Shown here: positions 18,601 to 28,965 of the stretch, one piece after another | Layout of the letters: each line of letters opens with the position of its first letter | Numbering within the stretch: the first letter of the stretch is position 1 | Assembly (NCBI RefSeq): GCF_007748095.1 | Contig: NZ_CP036287.1 | Coordinates: 3,596,001 to 3,660,000, forward strand | From: Engelhardtia mirabilis | Lineage (GTDB): Bacteria > Planctomycetota > UBA1135 > GCA-002686595 | Length of the DNA stretch: 64,000 nucleotides | Direction of reading: 5' to 3' | The notes under the pieces: generated by a model | Told to the model about the DNA's origin: nothing | Database searches by the model: none | The model's input: the letters and a program-made list of their open reading frames with translations, nothing else | Program-made: the position numbers and the translations under genes

Positions 18601-19575
18601 CCCTTGCACCTGAGCGGGTCGGTGACCCTGGCTGCCGACCCCGTCCTCGACCTGACCCTCGCGGGCGAGAACCTGCTGCTCCTGCGCCAGCCGGACCTGA
18701 CCGTGCGGGCCGACGTGGACCTGGAGCTGACCGGGCCCCTGTCCGGCGCCCTGCTGAGCGGCTCGACGCTCCTTCGCAACTCGCGCTACACCCGCGATGT
18801 GGACTTCTTCGGGATCCGCGGCGGCGCGTCGCGGCCCAGCGTCGGTGGCCGCGGGTTCGAGCTGTTCCGACTGCGTCAGCCGCCCCTGTCGAACCTGCGC
18901 TTCGACGTCGCCGTGAGTGGCGCTCCCGGCGAGCCCTTCGTGGTCCAGACCAACGTGGTGCGTGGAACCCTGCGGCCGGACCTGCGCCTGCAGGGCAGGG
19001 GCGAGGCACCGCAGTTGGTTGGCAACGTCTACGTGGATCCGACCCGCGTGACCCTGCCGTCCACCAAGCTGCGCACGACCGGGGGCACCATCCGGTTCGA
19101 TCCGGCGAACCCCTTCGTGCCCCAGATCGACCTGCGCGGGCAGACGCGCATGCGCGGTTACGACCTGTCCGTCGCGGTCACCGGCGACTACGACTCACCC
19201 GAGATCGTGGTCTCCACCGTGCCCCCCATGTCGGACCGCGACGCCCTGCTGCTGCTCGCCACGGGCCAACTGCCCGAGGCCGCGTTGACGGCCAGCGGCG
19301 GGGTGCAAACGGCGCAGATGCTGGCGGTGTTCCTGGCCCAGGACATCGGTAGCCAGTTCTTCGGCGCTTCCTCGGAGGGCGACGACGGGCTGATGGATCG
19401 CTTCGAGGCCTACGTGGGACGCGACGTGAGCAAGAACGGCCTGGAGACGGTGGAGATGCGCTTCCGGTTGCTCGAGGACTGGTTGGTCGAGGGCGACAGC
19501 GTCTACCTCGCGGGTGAGCGCGATGCGTACGAAGACGTGAACGGCGGCGTCCGCCTGGTGTTCCGATTCCGCTGA
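15622..19575 (+). CDS. tamB: TamB-like translocation/assembly protein
   Basis: The 1317-residue protein starts at GTG 15622 and has one N-terminal transmembrane helix (about residues 18-35, LVRLALLAGLLGGVLYVA). It is then a long periplasmic beta-rich body of repeated -LxGxL-x-ISG-type strands, as in AsmA/TamB/YdbH bridge proteins. The C-terminal TamB/DUF490 domain is clear: TKLRTTGGTIRFDP, DLRGQTRMRGYDLSVAVTG and PPMSDRDALLLLATGQLPE. TamB proteins bridge inner and outer membranes and work with TamA in outer-membrane biogenesis or lipid transport. The next gene encodes an Omp85-type partner and overlaps the stop by 1 bp (TGATG), so they form an operon. Confidence 0.9.
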   Translation: MEELDPPAPRRPFWRRRLVRLALLAGLLGGVLYVARDRLVWTPLARMGASWVASETGLELSFERLSARGVSRVELEGIELHDRTHSPPRVEGRLGRVELSLQPWALLRGDLKGLVEAVAEDGSVDINLPAFGGGDGEAAPLRPSDLPPVTLRQIDLTLTLEGDRRVEVDQLYARVGEQGVARHIELGAASLRVTAARAPLWSGADLALQAHWEPEELAVSSLAVAGLERELDLRLGFDAAGAPSRLLLQLPMQGGSLLARTALVDGAPAPIGCELSISSLRDLLEAELPWARALADLELALPAPLTGLDGALSFDGRVDPRSGDVDGKLTLAGLTHDAWPALELEGNSDLAFADYRLRLEGARLVPAEGTGIDIARLELDLAHASPLAILTSADGSARLSVQSDSELWSLPQLASVPHTAIEASAHTDMGRAGFSFEQLSLTITGAAFRLDSGELELVQAADGAAAWRHAFDGHLQIDDLAALVSQWGVEPPLGGSGSGRLSSAGIGLDLDALLDGSFDELDLSRWLPDAQQSPRAEFALRLRPTDGPGLSLDVLQAELTTDEDLASFAGSVTIPFDDPLSAQIDAMDGWARAAHLAHWSPNLPDFAAEVSVGGSGPLSAPKLRLGLGWRDPLRPESLSGDAIADWTGSELLIEQAGVRVEGARVEAAGSLTPTAGGGFDAQVVTLRFSTDVGAMALTAPAALRLTAGGELELEPFALSGSAGELTVERSDVGDWLATLEGVPVGDLATPWLPHGLQLGILDGSIELRGDSDHRTLAGDLTLGAPRWRGNLPDRGGVPEAAELAATLVEARFALEVEAGQGPSGTVELALDGLGSAGIWPGVTSVGTGGSAHLALALSEGGDLRTDLTIALDDRADLTITGGATLIEDSSGWPDPTQIGATELDLTGHGRLATLGALSGRIPGLRVVEGAFDFADLTVAGTLAAPEVEFHGELIDGQLRFDNGLPPIRGLAGPVALEAGRVQLTDLSGEAGAAPLHLSGSVTLAADPVLDLTLAGENLLLLRQPDLTVRADVDLELTGPLSGALLSGSTLLRNSRYTRDVDFFGIRGGASRPSVGGRGFELFRLRQPPLSNLRFDVAVSGAPGEPFVVQTNVVRGTLRPDLRLQGRGEAPQLVGNVYVDPTRVTLPSTKLRTTGGTIRFDPANPFVPQIDLRGQTRMRGYDLSVAVTGDYDSPEIVVSTVPPMSDRDALLLLATGQLPEAALTASGGVQTAQMLAVFLAQDIGSQFFGASSEGDDGLMDRFEAYVGRDVSKNGLETVEMRFRLLEDWLVEGDSVYLAGERDAYEDVNGGVRLVFRFR

Positions 19576-21629
19576 TGTCGCGTCCCACGATCCACCTCCT
19601 GGGTGCCGCGCTCCTCGCGCTGCTGCTGGCCGGCTGCGTCGCGACGGCCGTCGACGACCAGGTGCCCCTGGCGCGCCCCGTCGAGTTCGTCGGTGATCCC
19701 GACGCCGATCGGACCGCGCTCGCGGAACTGGTCTCGCCCTGGATCGCCGACTACGTCGCCACCGAGGGCGCCGACGCCTACCTCGACGACGCGGCCTACG
19801 AGCTGCGCACCCGCTACCTCGACAACGGGCACCCCTTCGCCCAGGTCAGCTACGAGGTGGCGGGCCCCGACGCCCCGATCCGCTTCACCCTGGAGCCGGG
19901 CCCCATCGTCGTCCTCGGCGAGCTGACCATCCTGGGTGCCGACTGGCTGGGCCTGGACTACTCGTCGAACTTCTTCCTCTTCCCCAAGCGCTCGATCGGC
20001 GGCAGCAACCTGGCGGTGTTCACCGACCGCGCCCTGCGCGACGGCATGGACGCCCTCGACGCGGCCTACTTCGAGGCCGGCTTCCTCGACGTCCAGATCC
20101 AGGAGACCCGCGTCGACGTGGACCGCGACGCCGAGCGCGCCGAGGTCGTGGTGCAGGTCAGGGAGGGTCTGCGCTACAAGGTCGGTCGGCTCGAGCTGCA
20201 GGGGGAAACGGCGCTCGACCCCGAGGACCTCGAAGAGCTCCTGGGACCCTTCCGCGCGCGGAGCTACAACCCGCGCCTGCCCTACGACCTGCGCAACGAC
20301 CTCTTGGAGCTCTACGGCAACCGCGGCCGGCCGGACGCGACGATCGAGTTCCAGCGCACCGTGGACCGCGAGAGCGGAGTCGTCGACCTCGTCCTGCAGG
20401 TGCAGGCGGGACCAGAGGTCCACATTTCCGAGGTCCGCCTGGTCGGCAACACCGACACGCGCGACTCGTTCATCCTCGATCGCATGGAGCTCGAGGTCGG
20501 CGATCGATACTCCCGATCGGACGCGCGCAAGAGCTTCGAGCGGATCTACCGCACCGGCCTGTTCGATCGCGTAGCGGTGCAGTTGGTCAAAGAGGAGGGC
20601 GAGCAGCGGGCCCTGGTCGTCGAGGTTGAGGAGCGCCCCTCCCAGGAGGTGTTCCTGGAGCCGGGCTACGGCGCCTACGAGTTGTTCCGCATCAAGACCG
20701 GCTATCGCGAGCAGAACCTGTTCGGGACAGGCCGGCAGCTGAGGATCGAGGGTGCCCTGGCCGTGCGTGTGCGCGGCGCGGAGATCGGCATCACCGACCC
20801 CGACTTCTTCAACCGCGACCTGACCGCCGACCTCTCGCTGACCTACGACGAGCGCGCCTTCCCCTCCTTCACGCGCGCTGAGACCAGTACGGAGTTCTCC
20901 CTACGCTGGCCCTGGTCGACCCACCTGGAGGGCCAGGTCAGCTACCAGTTCCGCGCCACGACGATCTTCGACGTCGACGTGGTCGACGTCGAGCTCCCCG
21001 ACGCAGGCGACAACGTCGACATCTCGTCGATCTCGTTCACGCCGCTCTACGACAGCCGCGACCGGCTGTTCGTGCCCCAGGCGGGCCAGGCCTCGAGCCT
21101 GAAGGTGGAGTGGGCCTCGCCCATCCTCGGTTCCGAGCTGGAGTTCACGCGCACCACGCTCAAGGCTGCGCGCTACATCTCCTTCGACGAGGAGGGCAAC
21201 ACCGTGCTCGCCATGGGCGCCGAGGTCGGAGCGATCTTCCCCTCCGGCGACACCGACTCGATCCCACTCCAGGAGCGCTACTTCACTGGCGGAGCCAAGT
21301 CCGTGCGCGCCTTCAAGCAGTACGAGCTCGGCCCTGTCGACGACAACGGCGAGCAGATCGGCGGCGAGGCCTACAGCCTGGGCACGATCGAGCTGCGACA
21401 GAACCTGGGGCCGAGTCGACTCCAGGGCGCCCTGTTCAGCGACTACGGCAACGTGCTGCTGAACGCCGAGGAGCTGCTCGAGCTCAAGGACTACGAGGGC
21501 GGCTTCGGTTTCGGCCTGCGCTACGTGCTCCCCGTCGGGCCGATCCGCCTCGACGTCGCGTTCAATCCGGCGCCCAAGTCCGGCCAGGACGACTACGTCA
21601 TCCACCTGGCCGTGGGCATGCCCTTCTGA
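19575..21629 (+). CDS. tamA: TamA/BamA-type Omp85 protein with lipobox
   Basis: This is a 684-residue outer-membrane assembly protein. Several POTRA-like repeats occupy roughly residues 60-350, for example VHISEVRLVGNTDTRDSFIL and RTGLFDRVAVQLVKEEG. A C-terminal Omp85 barrel follows (GYREQNLFGTGRQL, RYFTGGAKSVRAF, GFGFGLRYVLPVGPIRLDV, ending in GMPF). The leader MSRPTIHLLGAALLALLLAGC ends in a perfect lipobox, which is unusual for an Omp85 protein. It starts at ATG 19575 within the tamB stop. The pair probably forms a translocation and assembly module. Confidence 0.88.
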   Translation: MSRPTIHLLGAALLALLLAGCVATAVDDQVPLARPVEFVGDPDADRTALAELVSPWIADYVATEGADAYLDDAAYELRTRYLDNGHPFAQVSYEVAGPDAPIRFTLEPGPIVVLGELTILGADWLGLDYSSNFFLFPKRSIGGSNLAVFTDRALRDGMDALDAAYFEAGFLDVQIQETRVDVDRDAERAEVVVQVREGLRYKVGRLELQGETALDPEDLEELLGPFRARSYNPRLPYDLRNDLLELYGNRGRPDATIEFQRTVDRESGVVDLVLQVQAGPEVHISEVRLVGNTDTRDSFILDRMELEVGDRYSRSDARKSFERIYRTGLFDRVAVQLVKEEGEQRALVVEVEERPSQEVFLEPGYGAYELFRIKTGYREQNLFGTGRQLRIEGALAVRVRGAEIGITDPDFFNRDLTADLSLTYDERAFPSFTRAETSTEFSLRWPWSTHLEGQVSYQFRATTIFDVDVVDVELPDAGDNVDISSISFTPLYDSRDRLFVPQAGQASSLKVEWASPILGSELEFTRTTLKAARYISFDEEGNTVLAMGAEVGAIFPSGDTDSIPLQERYFTGGAKSVRAFKQYELGPVDDNGEQIGGEAYSLGTIELRQNLGPSRLQGALFSDYGNVLLNAEELLELKDYEGGFGFGLRYVLPVGPIRLDVAFNPAPKSGQDDYVIHLAVGMPF

Positions 21630-21648
21630 GCAGCCGCGGCGTTGCCGC

Positions 21649-21855
21649 TCAGCCCTTGCGGAAGATCTTCAGGCCCATGGGCAGGCCGGCCAGGAGGCCC
21701 AGGAAGGCGGACAGGCCGATCAACGCCGCCTTCGACATGGTCACGTTCCAGAACAGCAGATCGACCGTGATCGGGTTCAGGTTCTGGAAGATGACGATCA
21801 CGAGCAGCAGCGCCGCGGCCGAAGGCAAGGCGACACGGGGACTGGGGATCTTCAC
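21649..21855 (-). CDS. LapA/DUF1049-like small membrane protein
   Basis: The 68-residue protein has two transmembrane helices separated by the NPITVDLLFWNVTM segment, the signature of LapA (DUF1049) proteins. These are associated in some bacteria with lipopolysaccharide assembly control. It is 12 bp downstream of thiC on the same strand, so it could be read through from thiC, although no functional link is evident. Confidence 0.75.
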   Translation of the reverse strand: MKIPSPRVALPSAAALLLVIVIFQNLNPITVDLLFWNVTMSKAALIGLSAFLGLLAGLPMGLKIFRKG

Positions 21856-21867
21856 GCGCAGCCTTTC

Positions 21868-23526
<1,659 letters not shown>

Positions 23527-23687
23527 GGGTTCGTGGGGGTGATTCGGGGACCTGGGACCCCGCGAGTCTCGATCGAGGGCCGCGGCCCCGAGCGGACGCG
23601 GACCCTCTCAGGTCGCCGCCCGCGCGCGCGACAACGGTACCCGAGCAGGTCGGCGAGTCCTCGCTCCCGGGACTGAATCTCGCGAGA

Positions 23688-24086
23688 TCAGTAGTTGTCG
23701 ACGTCCTCGCCTAGGAAGTACTCCTCGAGCTCCTCGTCGAGGTCTTCGTCCTCGTCCTCGTCGTCGTCATCGTCATCGTCGTCATCCATGTCCTCGTCGC
23801 CCTCCTCCTCGTCATCCGAGGCGGGGACTTCGAGCAGGTCGCGATCGTCATCGCGATCATCGTCGCGATCGCCCTCGTCATCGAGGCCGCTGACCGACCC
23901 GTGGGCCCGGGGATCCTCACCGTCGGGATCCTCATCGTCGGAATCATCGCCGTCGGGGTCGTCGTCAAGCGTGCCGTCGTCGTCGAGCAGGTCGAATTCG
24001 GCCTCTCGATCGGTCTGCGCGCTCAGATGGTCGGAAGCGTCCCTCGACCCGGGCTCGCCGGGCGTCAACGGATCGTCGAGTGTCAT
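23688..24086 (-). CDS. aspartate/glutamate-rich low-complexity protein
   Basis: From ATG 24086 (MTLDDPLTPGEPG) the product is 132 residues. The second half is almost entirely Asp and Glu, including a run of about ten Asp near the C-terminus, and it ends in EYFLGEDVDNY. An upstream ATG near 24150 in the same frame would add about 22 residues. Such a protein should be disordered and strongly anionic; metal binding or nucleic-acid mimicry are possible but unproven. The DNA contains GTC/ATC triplet repeats on the plus strand, so the tract may be length-variable. Confidence 0.5.
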   Translation of the reverse strand: MTLDDPLTPGEPGSRDASDHLSAQTDREAEFDLLDDDGTLDDDPDGDDSDDEDPDGEDPRAHGSVSGLDDEGDRDDDRDDDRDLLEVPASDDEEEGDEDMDDDDDDDDDEDEDEDLDEELEEYFLGEDVDNY

Positions 24087-24217
24087 GGCTGTCGGGAGGG
24101 CAGGACCCGCCGTCGACGGGGCCGCTCCCTCGCGGCCCCCGTCGCCCGGCATCAGCGGACATTTCTCCAGCCGAGCGCGCCCAGAGCCAAGCAAAAAAGT
24201 GCGGTCGGTGACCTCAC

Positions 24218-24673
24218 TCAGAGGTCGACTGCAAGGCTCCCCTCGCGACCGTCCGGAAGGCGGACCCCCACCGTGACCGGGCCACGCCGGAATTCGGGCA
24301 ACCAGACCGTGATCAGGCCCCCACTCCGGACCATGACTCCATCCACCTCGACTCCGTCGATGGAGACCCAGGGCCCCCTCGAGGCGCCGTAGAAACCCGA
24401 GCCCGTGAGGTCCAGTCGGCGGTCGACCCGCTGGCCGGCGTCCGGCCCACGCAGCATCTCGAAGGGCTCCACCGCCACCACCTGCGCGCCGGTCAAGGCG
24501 AAGGGCTCGCGCCCCAGGTCGACCTCCGCGGGGAGTTGGCTCGCGCCCGGTCGCGGGTCGGCCACGGTGGGCCGCTCGGGACCACGCATCCCCGCGCGCG
24601 CCCACATCACGCCGGCCGTACCGGCGACGGCCAACAGCGCCAGGAGCGCGACGATCGGGAGGTACTTGCTCAT
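24218..24673 (-). CDS. membrane-anchored IPT/TIG-like protein
   Basis: The 151-residue protein has one N-terminal membrane segment (LPIVALLALLAVAGTAGVMW). A beta-rich C-terminal part reads LTGSGFYG, WVSIDGVEVDGVMVRSGGLITVWLP and VTVGVRLPDGRE, which resembles an IPT/TIG immunoglobulin-like fold. It starts with ATG 24673, overlapping the stop of the upstream hydrolase by 4 bp (ATGA), so the two are translationally coupled and probably act together at the cell surface. The family match is by eye and moderate. Confidence 0.62.
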   Translation of the reverse strand: MSKYLPIVALLALLAVAGTAGVMWARAGMRGPERPTVADPRPGASQLPAEVDLGREPFALTGAQVVAVEPFEMLRGPDAGQRVDRRLDLTGSGFYGASRGPWVSIDGVEVDGVMVRSGGLITVWLPEFRRGPVTVGVRLPDGREGSLAVDL

Positions 24674-26289
24674 CGGGTGAACTCCACGCGGTCGAAGGCG
24701 ACCTCGCCGCTGGCGGTGCGGTCGGCGATCCAGCCCGCGAACTTCAAACGGTCGAGGTCCAGCCGTGGATTGGCTTCGACGAAGGCTGCCAGGGGCAGCC
24801 GCGTGGTGCGTAGCACGGACTTCTTGGGGAAGGTCTGGAAGAAGCTCCCCTGGTGGGAAGGCGGGTACGGAATGTCGCCGTAGGCCGACAGGGGCACGGT
24901 GGCGAGGTCTCCATCCATGTCGATCAAGCCGATCGAGAGGTCCTGGGACAGCCCCACCGGATTGAGGTGGGCGTCGATGCGCTGGGCGAACTGGATCGAG
25001 AGGAACTCCCACCGCGTGGCGTCGAAGTCCGGCGGCGTGGCGGCGAACCAAGTGCCCTCACGCTGGTTCCAGCCGGCGACCGCGCCCGTGGTGCCGTGGT
25101 AATAGGTGTAGGGCACTTGATCGAGCGAGGCCTCGAACAGGAAGGCGAAGGCGCGGTGCACGGCGCTGGTCCCGCTGCTCGTGCGCCACGGATCGCTGCC
25201 CGCCTCGAAGTCGTCCAGTTGGAAGCGGTCGGGATCCCGATACAGCGGGAGGATCGTCGCCTGACCCGTGACCGGCGCCATCTCCGGTCCGTCCGCGAAG
25301 ACCGCCGAGGACTCGGGCACCGGCGCCAGCCTGCGCGCCATGAAGCCGGCCAGGTACCCCATCGCGATCTCGTGGTGCAACTCGCGCGAGATGTCCGCTT
25401 GGTTCTCGCAGCTGCACGTGATCGACTCGGTGAACCAGAAGTGGTTCGCACCGTGGATGTACTCGAAGCTGCGGTCCTGCGAGAGGGCGCGGTCGTGCAG
25501 GTAGATCGGCCAGCCGTTGTCGACGTCGCCGTCCTTGGAGCCATAGAGCCCCATGAAGGGCAGGTCCGGGGGCAGTTGGAGCTGCTCGAAGTCCGTGGGG
25601 GCGATGGTGCCGACGGCGAGGATCGGCAGACCGTCCAGGCCGTGCAGGGCTTCGATGGCTGCCGCCACGGCGCCCTCGCCCCCGCGCGAGTGCCCCATGA
25701 AGCCCAGGCGCGTGGGGTCGATCGCCCCGGCCAGCCCGGCGGGGGCGGTCCCTGGCTGGTTGGCCAGGTCCAAGGTCCGCACCAGGGTCTCGAGCATGAT
25801 CTGGCCGCGCTGCTCGATCCCCGACTGGTAGGAACCGATCACGCCGAGGTTGACCGAGGTCGCGACGATCCCGTGGGACGCCAGCCGGTCCATCAGGTAG
25901 CCCGCCTGGAGGTGGTTGGTCTGCCACACCCCGTCCAGGAAGTAGCGTCCGTGCCCGAACACGACCAGGGGGAAGCCGCCCGCCGCGGAGGTCGACGCGG
26001 CGGGGGGCAGGAGTCCGCCGGAGCCGTCCGAGGGATAGCTGATGCGCCCGTAGTGGGTCACGTCCACCGGCGCTCCTCTGAACGGGTCGGTCACCTGCAC
26101 GGTGCCGAAGTGCCAGTCGTAGTGGCCGGGTACGAATGGCCCCGGCTGGAGCTGGGGCAGCGTGTCCGCGGACTGCCTGCCCCCAGACGGAGCGCTCCCG
26201 GACAGAGCGCTCGCGGGCAGTGCCTGGGCACTTCCAGCGCAGAGCACGGCCACCAGAGGGACCACGGCGATCCGCAAGAACGAGAGCAT
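24670..26289 (-). CDS. secreted alpha/beta hydrolase (PET-hydrolase/PAF-acetylhydrolase-like)
   Basis: The 539-residue protein has a signal peptide (MLSFLRIAVVPLVAVLCAGSAQA). The hydrolase core shows FPLVVFGHGRY for the oxyanion strand and LGFMGHSRGGEG, the nucleophile elbow with catalytic Ser. A later GLYGSKDGDVDNG and HGANHFWF probably supply the acid and His. The layout resembles dienelactone/PAF-AH/cutinase-like esterases. A C-terminal region of about 190 residues (DDFEAGSDPWRTSS onward) looks like a separate beta-rich domain. Substrate unknown. The following membrane protein overlaps by 4 bp. Confidence 0.78.
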   Translation of the reverse strand: MLSFLRIAVVPLVAVLCAGSAQALPASALSGSAPSGGRQSADTLPQLQPGPFVPGHYDWHFGTVQVTDPFRGAPVDVTHYGRISYPSDGSGGLLPPAASTSAAGGFPLVVFGHGRYFLDGVWQTNHLQAGYLMDRLASHGIVATSVNLGVIGSYQSGIEQRGQIMLETLVRTLDLANQPGTAPAGLAGAIDPTRLGFMGHSRGGEGAVAAAIEALHGLDGLPILAVGTIAPTDFEQLQLPPDLPFMGLYGSKDGDVDNGWPIYLHDRALSQDRSFEYIHGANHFWFTESITCSCENQADISRELHHEIAMGYLAGFMARRLAPVPESSAVFADGPEMAPVTGQATILPLYRDPDRFQLDDFEAGSDPWRTSSGTSAVHRAFAFLFEASLDQVPYTYYHGTTGAVAGWNQREGTWFAATPPDFDATRWEFLSIQFAQRIDAHLNPVGLSQDLSIGLIDMDGDLATVPLSAYGDIPYPPSHQGSFFQTFPKKSVLRTTRLPLAAFVEANPRLDLDRLKFAGWIADRTASGEVAFDRVEFTR

Positions 26290-26625
26290 GGCGAGTGGGA
26301 GCTGGTGATGCGGAGGACGAATGTCTGCCGCGGCGATCGGGCGATTCTAGCAGCCCGAGAATTCTGCTCGCGGGTGGCGTCCGCCCGTGCCGCCCGCCCC
26401 TCAGAGACCCGACCGCCGGCGAACCGGACGAGATCCCGCTGGCTTCGCGCCGAGCCGGGCTTGGACTCCCAAGAAGCGGCCGCCGGAGGCGATTGACCCT
26501 GCTGACAGCTTGCCAACGCCTTCGCAATCTCTAGCCTCGGGGGCACTGACCTAGGGCTCCCCGGGAGGGACGGTCCAACGCGGCCCCCTCTAGGGCCTCC
26601 GTCCCGACCGCCAACCCCTCCACCG
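26290..26625. other. Intergenic region between divergent genes
   Basis: This 336-bp region separates the leftward hydrolase gene from the rightward glutamine synthetase gene and must hold both promoters. I see no confident sigma-factor hexamers, RNA gene or operator. A TTGACC at about 26493 is a possible -35 element, but no matching -10 element was found at the right distance. Confidence 0.4.
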
Positions 26626-28818
26626 ATGCCCCTCACGCCCCGTCACGCTGCGCTTCAGTCGATCGCAGAGGGCCACCCCGCGCCCTCTGCGCCGGCCGCG
26701 ATCTCCTCCGGACTTCCGGAGTACTTCGGCTCCAAGGTCTTCAACGACGCGGTCCAACGCCGCCGCCTGCCCAAGGCCGTCTACAAGGCCCTGCGGCGCA
26801 CGCTGGAGATCGGCGCGCCCCTCGACGTCGAGCTGGCGGACTCCATCGCCAGCGCCATGAAGGACTGGGCCCTCGAGCACGGGGCGACGCACTACACCCA
26901 CTGGTTCCAGCCCATGCACGGGCTGACGGCCGAGAAGCACGACGCCTTCCTGAGCCCGACGCTCGAGGGCGGCGCACTGCAGGAGTTCTCGGGCAAGGAG
27001 CTGATCCTCGGCGAGCCGGACGCGTCGTCCTTCCCCTCCGGCGGCGTCCGCAACACTTTCGAGGCGCGGGGCTACACCGGCTGGGACCCGGGTTCGCCGG
27101 CCTTCCTGCGTGAGACCGAGTTCGGCTCGACGCTGACCATCCCCACCGTCTTCGCGTCGTGGACCGGCGAGGCCCTCGACACCAAGACGCCGCTCTTGCG
27201 CTCCTGCGAGGCGCTCGATCGCCAGGCGCGGCGTCTGTTGACGCACCTGGGCGGCGAGCCCGTCGCCAAGGTCAGCGCCACCGTCGGTCCCGAGCAGGAG
27301 TACTTCCTGGTCGATCGACGCCTGCACCGCCTGCGCCCGGACCTGCACAGCTGCGGCCGCACGGTGCTCGGCGCGCGCCCGCCCAAGGGCCAGGAGCTGG
27401 AGGACCACTACTTCAGCCTGACGCCGCGGCGCATCCTGAACTTCATGATGGACCTGGAGTTCACCCTCTGGGAGCTCGGCGTGCCGGTCAAGACGCGCCA
27501 CACGGAGGTCGCGCCGCACCAGTTCGAGCTGGCGCCCTTCTACGAGGCCGCGGCCCTGGCGACCGACCACAACATGCTGACGATGGAGGTCCTGCCGGAC
27601 GTGGCCGCGCGCCACGGCCTCAAGACCCTGCTCCATGAGAAGCCCTTCGTGGGCGTCAACGGCAGCGGCAAGCACGTCAACTGGGCCATGGCGACCGACA
27701 GCGGCGACAACCTGTTGAAGCCCGGCAAGACGCCCCACGAGAACCTGCGCTTCATGACCGTCCTGGCGGCGGTCGTGCGCGGCGTCGACACCCAGCAGGA
27801 GCTGTTGCGGGCCACGATCGCCTCCGCCGGCAACGACCACCGCCTGGGCGCGAACGAGGCCCCGCCGGCGATCATCTCGGTCTTCCTCGGCGAGGAGCTG
27901 CAAGAGGTCGTCGACGCCCTGATCGAGGGTCGCGCGCCGAAGATCGGCGAGGGCCGCGGAAGCGAGCCCCTGAACCTCGGCGTCACCAGCCTGCCGCCCC
28001 TGCCGATCGACACCAGCGACCGCAACCGCACCTCGCCCTTCGCCTTCACCGGCTTCAAGTTCGAGTTCCGCGCCGCGGGTTCGGGCCAGTCGATCGCCTT
28101 CCCGGTGACGGTGATCAACACCATGGTCGCCGACTCGATGGACTACCTCTCGGGCCTGATCGAGAGCCGCGGCGGCGACCCGGAGACCATCGCCAAGATC
28201 GTGCGCGAGACCCTCGCCGCCCACCAGCGCATCCTCTTCAGCGGTGACAACTACTCCGAGGAGTGGCGTCAGGAGGCGGCGAAGCGCGGTCTCGCGAACC
28301 ACGACAACACCCCCGCCGCCCTGGCGATCCTGCAGAAGGACGAGACCCTCGACCTGTTCGACCGCCACAACGTGATGACGCGGCGTGAGACCGCGTCGCG
28401 CGCGACGGTGCTCTACCAGGCCTACGCCGAGGGCGTCGTGGTCGAGGCCCTGACCCTGAACGAGCTGGCACGCACGTCGGTGCTGCCGGTGGCCCTGCGC
28501 TACCAGCGCGTCATCGCCGACGCCATCAAGTCCACCGCGGAGGCCGGTCACGGCATCCCGCTGGACGGCGAGCGCGCCCTCCTGGCCGAGGTCTCGAGCG
28601 AGATCCAGGGTCTGATGAAGACCACGGACGAGCTCGCTCGCGTGCACCACACGATCGAGTCCGGCAGCCACGAAGCCCCCGCCCTGGCTTCGGCCGTGCG
28701 CGGCAATCTGGTCCCCGCCATGGCCGCCGTGCGCGCCCACTGCGACAAGCTCGAGTCCCTGGTCGACGACGAGCTGTGGCCCCTGCCGAAGTACCGCGAG
28801 CTGCTGTTCGCGCACTGA
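26626..28818 (+). CDS. glnN: glutamine synthetase type III
   Basis: The 730-residue length and order of blocks fit the GSIII (GlnN) family, which makes glutamine from glutamate, ammonia and ATP in the cytoplasm. The N-terminal GSIII domain has LPEYFGSKVFN and THYTHWFQPMHG(L)TAEKHD. The catalytic centre shows VGPEQEYFLVDR, the metal-binding HTEVAPHQFELAP, the loop FVGVNGSGKHVNW, and the ATP/glutamate site ASAGNDHRLGANEAPPAI. A C-terminal helical extension typical of GSIII is present. A strong hairpin follows the gene. Confidence 0.95.
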   Translation: MPLTPRHAALQSIAEGHPAPSAPAAISSGLPEYFGSKVFNDAVQRRRLPKAVYKALRRTLEIGAPLDVELADSIASAMKDWALEHGATHYTHWFQPMHGLTAEKHDAFLSPTLEGGALQEFSGKELILGEPDASSFPSGGVRNTFEARGYTGWDPGSPAFLRETEFGSTLTIPTVFASWTGEALDTKTPLLRSCEALDRQARRLLTHLGGEPVAKVSATVGPEQEYFLVDRRLHRLRPDLHSCGRTVLGARPPKGQELEDHYFSLTPRRILNFMMDLEFTLWELGVPVKTRHTEVAPHQFELAPFYEAAALATDHNMLTMEVLPDVAARHGLKTLLHEKPFVGVNGSGKHVNWAMATDSGDNLLKPGKTPHENLRFMTVLAAVVRGVDTQQELLRATIASAGNDHRLGANEAPPAIISVFLGEELQEVVDALIEGRAPKIGEGRGSEPLNLGVTSLPPLPIDTSDRNRTSPFAFTGFKFEFRAAGSGQSIAFPVTVINTMVADSMDYLSGLIESRGGDPETIAKIVRETLAAHQRILFSGDNYSEEWRQEAAKRGLANHDNTPAALAILQKDETLDLFDRHNVMTRRETASRATVLYQAYAEGVVVEALTLNELARTSVLPVALRYQRVIADAIKSTAEAGHGIPLDGERALLAEVSSEIQGLMKTTDELARVHHTIESGSHEAPALASAVRGNLVPAMAAVRAHCDKLESLVDDELWPLPKYRELLFAH

Positions 28819-28886
28819 TCGACACCGACTGGCCGCCGGTGCCTGCAATGGCAGTTCCGCCGGCGGCTCCAGCGGTGGCTCTCACG

Positions 28887-28914
28887 GCCGGCGAATCCGA
28901 CGGGATTCGCCGGC
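28887..28914 (+). terminator. Hairpin after glnN
   Basis: A perfect inverted repeat with 12-bp arms (GCCGGCGAATCC and its complement) and a GACG loop lies about 70 bp after the glnN stop. A GT-rich tail, not a T-run, follows. It is probably the glnN terminator. Confidence 0.6.
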
Positions 28915-28965
28915 TGTGTCCGTTCGGGCCGGATGTGCCCCTTTGGGCCGGCTGTGCCCCTTTGG
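28909..28965 (+). repeat. Three tandem 19-bp repeats
   Basis: Three head-to-tail copies of a 19-bp unit beginning GCCGG(C/A)TGTG occupy 28909-28927, 28928-28946 and 28947-28965. The last two differ at one position; the first has three further changes and begins inside the arm of the preceding hairpin. Function unknown. There is no spacer structure, so it is not CRISPR. Confidence 0.8.

Noticed and set aside
23527..23687. TPP riboswitch upstream of thiC
   Set aside because: The minus strand has CCTGAGAG but no following GAACCTGAT-like segment or matching pyrophosphate-binding helix, so the resemblance is too slight.
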